DNA of 64,000 nt from Scleromitrula shiraiana (taxonomy: Eukaryota > Ascomycota > Leotiomycetes > Helotiales > Sclerotiniaceae). Positions 58,591 through 64,000 of this stretch are shown in pieces; position 1 is the stretch's first letter, and each line of letters opens with the position of its first letter. The position numbers and the translations under genes are program-made. The notes below the pieces were generated by a model. That model was not told where the DNA came from. It saw only the letters and a list, made by a program, of their open reading frames with translations, and searched no databases. Where the stretch lies: contig JABELC010000012.1 of NCBI GenBank assembly GCA_028455995.1, forward strand, positions 806,001 to 870,000, read 5' to 3'.

Positions 58591-59270
58591 GATGTTTTGA
58601 AGTGCTACCCATAGAGAGAAATAGATCGTTTCTCAAAACGATAGCAATATAGTGGTTGAAATTGAGGAAATAAGGACAGAAAATTTGTTGAAATTGATAC
58701 AGTAATCGAGAGTTCGTGATCTTGTATTCAATCATTCACTACTGAAAGACTTAGAATTTTCTTTCAAGAAAGACCTGAAAGACCTGAAAGACCTGTGTGT
58801 ATTGTTGGATAGAAGTATACCGGACGATATATACTGCCTGTCAAGATTCTGACATATCAATTGACCCAATACTTACCTACCATGTAGGTAGAATTGGTTT
58901 GCATAAATGTACATATGGGGAAAATATGCACTGTACAGGAAAAATAGGTCAGAATGAAACTCTTTTATTGATCTTCCGCCGGAATTGTACATTTTATAAT
59001 GGGTTACTGGATGAAAGGTCGGAAGATGTGCCTAGGGCAAATTCCAGCCACCTCCTCATTCCTCATCTACGTTATATGGGATACAATTAAGATCTAGAAT
59101 AAGTAAAATTCACAACATTGTTGTATTAATTTGAAAGTCTACCTACATCAAGATAGAGTAAGTGGATAATATCTATCTAGATGAACAGTAGCTAGCTAAT
59201 AATACATTATTTCCCTATACAAATAGTAGATAGATATAAACATGCCATTTCAAGAATTTCCTTTGTTGAT
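58591..59270. other. DIM-2 upstream region and MTF2 3' flank
   Basis: About 680 bp. A GACCTGAAA tandem triplicate lies at 58770-58794. Short open frames have no recognisable content. No gene supported. Confidence 0.5.
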
Positions 59271-60827
59271 TCATTGATTATATCCTTGCTCCTCCACTAT
59301 TTTTTGGATTCTATCCCTCCAATGTAGAAATTCATTAGCTTTCTTATATTCAGGCATTCCCGATAGTGCCTTCAAATTCGGTCCCATATCTCCCCTCGTC
59401 ATCATATATCGCAATCTGAAGATGTCCCTAGCGATTTCGTATGTCTCTGCATCGAATTCTAATGCTGCTTCTTCCATTTCCGTCAACATGTCTAAGCAAG
59501 AACGAGCATCGTTATAACGGTACCAGTAGATCCGTAACAATTCGTTGTAAAGAGGAGTGGATGCACCAAGAACATGAGATAGGAGACCAAGTGACTTGAT
59601 ACGCGGAAGAATTGAGAGAGCTAGAGGGGAGGACTTGCTGAACGAGCGGTCCAAGAGTCGGAGACCGAGAAGGAGATAAGATGGATATAGAGGACCATAG
59701 ATCGAAAGAGGTGGAATCTTATTATTATTGGTAGGTTTTTGTTCTTCTTCTTCTTCTCTTTCTAAGGGAACAGACCTCTGACCCGAGAGCCTTTGCTTTA
59801 TGGTCACCTTAGACTGCTTAGCCAACCTCTTAGATTCCTTATTGGCCAGCTTCAACTCCTCAGCCTCATGCGAAGCAAGCTGGTCATCTTGGAGGCCCAT
59901 CTTGTGAATCAGAGAAAACACTTCTTTCTCAAGGATTTCCCATAATTCAAAATCTGTTTCAGCAGAACGTAATGACCCCTCAACAAGTTCACGTTCCGGC
60001 CCTCTTATCCTCTCGAACTCGTCATAAGCTACGTCTTTTTTGTTCAATGCGGTTTCTTCTAGACTCTCTTTGGGATGGAGGCCAATGGCTTTAGCAGCTG
60101 CGGCACGAAGAGCTGGAGGGTATCTGTTGACCGCCACTGCTTTCTCCTTCATGGTTTGACGTTGAGAAGCTGTTATTGCTTCACCAAGGATACTATTTAG
60201 CCTAGATTCTGCTTTTATAGTGTCTGTCGGAACAAGAGAGGATCTCTCATCATCTTGTCGGATGGTGCCCAGCGTTGGATTCTGACTGCGAGCGAGGATA
60301 TCGGAAAAGATTTTTTGAAAAGTGTGTCGTTCTGAATCTGTTATCGTTGATTCACGTCGTGGAAATGATGGACTTGTTAAGGCATTGATCTCTGAACCAA
60401 TTCCTAGAAGATCTTTATCTTCCTCCTCGAAATCAATTGTATTCGTACGGTTCGTCCTAGGTTCCGATTTGACGTCACTGCCTTCAATATCAATACTGCG
60501 AAAAACTATATGCTTATTATGTATTTGAGGCCCAAGATCATCTTCGTATCTTTTACTGACTCCGAAAGAATTTTGCCGACGAGAACTCTTCCACCAATGC
60601 TTAGGCCGAGAATCAGAGCCTGCAATGGGATCATGTTCATGGCTAGGATGATCACTAACAACGCCAGTTAATGCCGCGGGATGCGAAAGGGAAGTGTGGA
60701 ATTTCTTTCGTTGAATGGGAGGCAAGAAGCTTCGATAATTTCGGTTGCATATAGACCGATGCAACTTCGCTATAGTCCTCGTTTGGTATAAGAAAGGTGC
60801 CATTGTTGATGCTATTGTTGATGACAT
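59271..60827 (-). CDS. MTF2: Mitochondrial Mtf2-like protein
   Basis: Intronless frame of 518 aa. The N-terminus is basic, Ser/Thr-rich and lacks acidic residues for over 50 positions (TRTIAKLHRSICNRNYRSFLPPIQRKKFHTS), a good mitochondrial presequence. The middle is charged and probably disordered. Residues ~365-500 match the Mtf2-like C-terminal region of ascomycetes: LSIYGPLYPSYLLLGLRLLDR, SPLALSILPRIKSLGLLSHVLGAST, LYNELLRIYWYRYNDARSCLDMLTEMEEAALEFDAETYEIARDI. In yeast Mtf2/Nam1 couples mitochondrial transcription with RNA processing and translation through the RNA polymerase Rpo41; the helical-repeat look is consistent. The first ATG is used; a second ATG six codons later (MAPFLYQ) is possible. 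It is divergent from CMR1. Confidence 0.78.
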   Translation of the reverse strand: MSSTIASTMAPFLYQTRTIAKLHRSICNRNYRSFLPPIQRKKFHTSLSHPAALTGVVSDHPSHEHDPIAGSDSRPKHWWKSSRRQNSFGVSKRYEDDLGPQIHNKHIVFRSIDIEGSDVKSEPRTNRTNTIDFEEEDKDLLGIGSEINALTSPSFPRRESTITDSERHTFQKIFSDILARSQNPTLGTIRQDDERSSLVPTDTIKAESRLNSILGEAITASQRQTMKEKAVAVNRYPPALRAAAAKAIGLHPKESLEETALNKKDVAYDEFERIRGPERELVEGSLRSAETDFELWEILEKEVFSLIHKMGLQDDQLASHEAEELKLANKESKRLAKQSKVTIKQRLSGQRSVPLEREEEEEQKPTNNNKIPPLSIYGPLYPSYLLLGLRLLDRSFSKSSPLALSILPRIKSLGLLSHVLGASTPLYNELLRIYWYRYNDARSCLDMLTEMEEAALEFDAETYEIARDIFRLRYMMTRGDMGPNLKALSGMPEYKKANEFLHWRDRIQKIVEEQGYNQ

Positions 60828-61091
60828 GGCTGCGCATGTAATAATGGTAGCTGGAATGGTGATGGCAAACCATCAGATAGATGTTCAATATGGAGGAAAG
60901 AAATTTTTGAAAGCTCGGACTTATGATCACATGCACGTACGTTCTTGACGCGTTAAGCCGTTTTTCCAAAGTGAAAGTGAGAGGCGCGAAGCGCGTTTTG
61001 TACACCACAATTCTAGATTCTAATACTCGTGAATAAGATCTAGATATTCTTCAATCTTCTATCGATTGCTTTGCATCGTTCTAAGTACAAT
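60828..61091. promoter_or_regulatory. Shared MTF2/CMR1 intergenic promoter region
   Basis: 264 bp between divergent starts. It includes GACGCGTTA (around 60948), close to the MluI cell-cycle box ACGCGT, which would suit a replication-stress gene such as CMR1. This is suggestive only. Confidence 0.45.
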
Positions 61092-62704
61092 ATGGCTCCG
61101 CCGAAGAAAGGAAAGCCCGAAATGAGCGCTTTCGAGCGTAAAAGATTAGAGAATATAGCAGCAAATCAAGCAATGTTGAAGGATCTCAGTACAACGGCGC
61201 AGAAAATCGTCCCCAAACCACCACCAAAGCCAAAATCTACGGTACCGAAAAAAAGAGCCGTACCTGTCAAAAGAGAAGAATCTAGACCGACTCGTACAAG
61301 TTCACGATTAGCTGGCATTGAGGCCGATAGCGAGACTGCGAAACGGAAAGCAGAGGTAGAATATGAGTTTGCGAAAGAAGTTTCAAAAGCCAAAAGGCAA
61401 CGAGTTGGTGGCGATCTGAATTTTAATGATGTAGTGGTGGAAGGAAATAATTGGAAGAAGGGGACTGACTTCTTGACTGGTATCATGAGAGGTGCTCAAC
61501 CAAACCTGAGAACATTTACAGAAGACGATATCAAGGAGACTACAGATGAGGAATTGAAGGCTTTAAGGGAAAAGATGAGCGGACTAGAATTATACGAAGG
61601 ATATGAACCAAATCGTAAACTGTCTGACTCCAAGAATAATGACTATATGCTAATTGATTACTAGAAATCAAAATCACACCAGAACGAGTATATGCACTCG
61701 GATTTCATCCCACAGTGGATAAGCCTCTAGTTTTCGCTGGTGATAAGATGGGTAATATGGGGTTGTTTGATGCATCACAGACAGGGCCTGAAGTGAAGGC
61801 TGAAGACAATGATGACGATGAGGAGGATGCAGATACACCAGAACCAGCCATTACCGCTTTCAAAATACATTCTAGGACTATTACTTCTTTCGTGTTCCCT
61901 GCAGATGGTAATACGGTTTATTCAGGGTCGTATGATTCTTCAATTCGCAAATTAGATTTACAGAAAGGGGTGGCGGTCGAGGTATTTGCCCCAGAATCGC
62001 TAGACGAAGAAATGCCAATTTCTAGCATTGCCATACCATCGACTGATCCGAATGTTCTTTACTTCTCTACTCTCGAAGGGCAATTTGGACGCCATGATAC
62101 AAGAACACCTTCAAATAACGAGGTCTGGCAGCTTACGGATAAAAAGATTGGGGGATTTTCTCTACACCCATTACAACCTCATCTAGTGGCTACAGCATCG
62201 CTAGACCGAATGCTCAAAATTTGGGATCTGAGGAAAATTACAGGATCGAGTGACTCACGGCATCCTCTTATGCTTGGTGAACATGAATCTCGACTTTCGG
62301 TATCACATGCTTCATGGTCCGCGGCTGGACATGTTGCTACATCATCTTATGATGATACTATTAAAATATATTCCTTTCTTAATGCGGGTTCATTCAAGAC
62401 AGGACATTCACTTGATGATGCGGCCATGAAGCCCACTGCCGTCATCAAACACAACAATCAAACAGGAAGATGGGTCACCATTTTGAAACCACAATGGCAA
62501 GAAAAATCAGAAGACGGAATCCAGAAGTTTGCGATTGGAAATATGAACCGTTTCGTGGATGTTTATGCAGCTGATGGAGAGCAGTTGGCACAATTAGGAG
62601 GTGATGGTCTGATAACTGCTGTTCCTGCTGTTGCTCACTTTCATCCAACAAAGGATTGGGTTGCGGGCGGTACAGCAAGTGGGAAGCTTTGCTTGTGGAT
62701 GTGA
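61092..62704 (+). CDS. CMR1: DNA damage-binding WD40 protein Cmr1
   Basis: Two exons, 61092-61614 and 61665-62704, joined over a 50-nt intron (phase 1, branch TGCTAATT), give 520 aa (yeast Cmr1, 522 aa). The N-terminal ~100 residues begin MAPPKKGKPEMSAFERKRLENIA and are Lys/Pro-rich. RTSSRLAG and FTEDDIKETTDEELKALREKMSGL are family-typical. The junction restores YEPNQIKITPERVYALGFHP, opening the first WD repeat. WD units include SRTITSFVFPADGNTVYSGSYDSSIRKLD and HPLQPHLVATASLDRMLKIWDLRK, and the last ends GTASGKLCLWM. Cmr1/WDR76 binds DNA, associates with histones and damage foci and tunes gene expression under stress. An acidic linker (DNDDDEEDAD) sits within the first blade. Without the splice the frame stops at the acceptor TAG. 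Confidence 0.95.
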
Positions 62705-63458
62705 TATTTTACCCTGTTTGATTAACTTTGTGTATACTGCCTAACAATAATTTATTCTTGTATATTATGTATAAATAGCGGGAAGTTCTGGATCATGAGG
62801 CTGAACATCCATGTATTTCTATCTTTGGAGCAGTTTGTAGAATAGCGTGAATGATAACAAAGAAGCCTTTTGACGAGGGCATGATCATACTTTGTCACCT
62901 GTTCGAAATATATGTAAGCATTCTATATGATATAATGTTCACTTTGAATGAGAAATGGAAGAATTCCATGTTATATTCACTAAATTATTGCTATATCAGT
63001 CAGTATTTTATAAAGGGATAATACCAATTTATATTAGTGGCTGCACTCCTAATCTTTGATTCCTTCCTCTAGACCATCTTTAATTATAGATATAAAAACA
63101 TTCAATAGAAACTTAAATTACAGCACTTCTTATCATTCATAGACTTCCGTTCATCCATATCATCCATATCATCCACATTTTCTTGCTTTTCGTCCTCATC
63201 ATTTTATTCACAATTTTATACCACTTCAAAGCATTCAATATCTTTTGACTCTGCGATTGAGCACATGTGACGTGATATGGATACCGGTATCGCCTATCTA
63301 TAAAAACCTCCCAGGGTGTAGCTTCTACCTAAACTTCCTTATCGATACCCGCTCCTCATCCGATACGACGACGACGCAAAGGACCTGGCTTATTTTGTAC
63401 ATACAATAACATCGAACAAGCTTTGGAACTACTTAATAATTAATTTATCTATTTCACC
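62705..63458. other. CMR1 3' flank and ATG26 upstream region
   Basis: About 750 bp. A CATCCATAT repeat at about 63153-63176. Pyrimidine-rich leader before the ATG26 start at 63459. No gene supported; the minus-strand frames at 63429-63883 are shadows of ATG26. Confidence 0.5.
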
Positions 63459-64000
63459 ATGGCGCCCGAGGAGGATTTGAAGAAGAGAGTTGCTAAAAAG
63501 TTGACGAAGAGGAGAAATGAGGGACATCAAGTAACCATGGAACTTCCTGAGCGCTTCCGAGATGGCGACGACGCAGATGAGGATTGTACGGCTCTTCACG
63601 GGAATGCTTTTATGAATCAATCTGTTTTTGGCATGATCGCTGCAGCTGGATCTCAAGTCGATTTTAATGCTAGGTTTGATGCGCAATCTAGTGACGAAGA
63701 AGACGATTCGCAACGACCAACGAGACAGAGCTCAGATACCCAAATACATAACAAGGATGGCCAACGCAGAGAAAGTAAACCTGATAGACATAGGCGGAAA
63801 CTTTCAGATAGTAAAATACTACGGTCATTTTCACGGTTAAGTTCGAGGTCGAAATCTAAGACAGCAAACGAAGAGAATCGCAAAAGCCGTAGCCCTTCAC
63901 CACCTCCTGTATCTTACAAAGATCCCATGAAATCGGAAGCTAGTTTCCCTCGGCATCACACAAAGAGCGCGCCAGTCATGGGTAGGATGCTAGACGCAAG
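63459..64000 (+). CDS. ATG26: Sterol 3-beta-glucosyltransferase Atg26, 5' part
   Basis: Open from the ATG at 63459 to the window edge (180 codons), intronless so far. It starts MAPEEDLKKRVAKKLTKRR and contains NQSVFGMIAAAGSQVDFNARFD at about residues 48-68, the conserved N-terminal motif of filamentous-fungal Atg26 (family form SIFGMIAAVGSRTDFHARFD), followed by a Ser/Arg/Asp-rich stretch and SAPVMGRMLDA, another family landmark. Atg26 glucosylates ergosterol; the full protein has GRAM, PH, GRAM and GT28/UGT domains, all of which lie beyond the window. In plant pathogens Atg26 is needed for pexophagy in appressoria. The identification rests on N-terminal motifs only. Confidence 0.82.
   Translation, partial: MAPEEDLKKRVAKKLTKRRNEGHQVTMELPERFRDGDDADEDCTALHGNAFMNQSVFGMIAAAGSQVDFNARFDAQSSDEEDDSQRPTRQSSDTQIHNKDGQRRESKPDRHRRKLSDSKILRSFSRLSSRSKSKTANEENRKSRSPSPPPVSYKDPMKSEASFPRHHTKSAPVMGRMLDA

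Noticed and set aside
1..64000. tRNA or rRNA genes
   Set aside because: Scanning by eye for B-box-like GGTTCRANYCC with a matching cloverleaf gave only a GGTTCGAACC inside a lipoxygenase exon (about 48230), which has no cloverleaf around it; a tRNAscan run would be decisive.

Overview
The window is nuclear DNA of a filamentous ascomycete, most probably a leotiomycete of the Botrytis/Sclerotinia type. This is inferred from the mix of protein families, the short GT-AG introns (about 50-90 nt, often GTAAGT/GTATGT donors and CTAAC-like branch points), a DIM-2-type DNA methyltransferase and a large AT-rich retroelement block that looks RIP-mutated. Exon boundaries below were placed by eye from donor/acceptor sites and checked for reading-frame phase; no database search was run.

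Left arm (1-4.6 kb): the last codons of an unidentified plus-strand gene, a TLDc/OXR1-family gene on the minus strand, a 2.1 kb gene-free stretch, and a secreted cupin (spherulin/germin-like) gene on the plus strand. Only 182 bp beyond the cupin stop codon an AT-rich block begins (4617-17668). It resolves into two nested Ty1/Copia-type LTR retrotransposons. The outer one (160-bp LTRs, ATTAT target duplication) is read on the minus strand. The inner one (166-bp LTRs, TTATT target duplication) is read on the plus strand and sits inside the outer pol region. Both are full of stops, and the LTR pairs differ, as far as I can see, only by transitions.

Middle (17.7-28.5 kb): HEM4 (uroporphyrinogen-III synthase) and ERV1 (sulfhydryl oxidase) are divergent. 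They are followed by a coiled-coil hypothetical gene, a decayed-looking 2.8 kb interval, a small gene with one in-frame stop, the three-exon ribosomal protein gene RPL28, and CDC7 (DDK kinase).

Right half (28.8-64 kb): the condensin subunit gene CND1/YCS4 is divergent from CDC7. Next come a 3.5 kb microsatellite-rich gap, a chitin synthase activator SKT5/CHS4 with a CaaX box split over its last intron, a HOP2-like recombination gene and a GT25 glycosyltransferase. A second small AT-rich repeat block precedes a lipoxygenase. Then follow an NYN-domain protein, a GGAGNIR (DUF3602-like) protein, a DIM-2-like cytosine-5 DNA methyltransferase, an Mtf2-like mitochondrial protein divergent from CMR1 (WD40), and the 5' end of ATG26 (sterol glucosyltransferase), which runs off the window.

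Most genes are housekeeping and there is no biosynthetic cluster. The themes are DNA and chromosome maintenance (CDC7, CND1, HOP2, DIM-2, CMR1) and mitochondrial/heme biology (HEM4, ERV1, MTF2). I found no clearly new multi-gene system. The most notable items are the nested RIP-like elements with intact target duplications, the CHS4 terminal micro-exon (retention of the last intron would swap a prenylation signal for a hydrophobic tail), a small palindrome-rich AT block at 44.4-45.4 kb, and the single-stop small gene at 24.5-24.9 kb.
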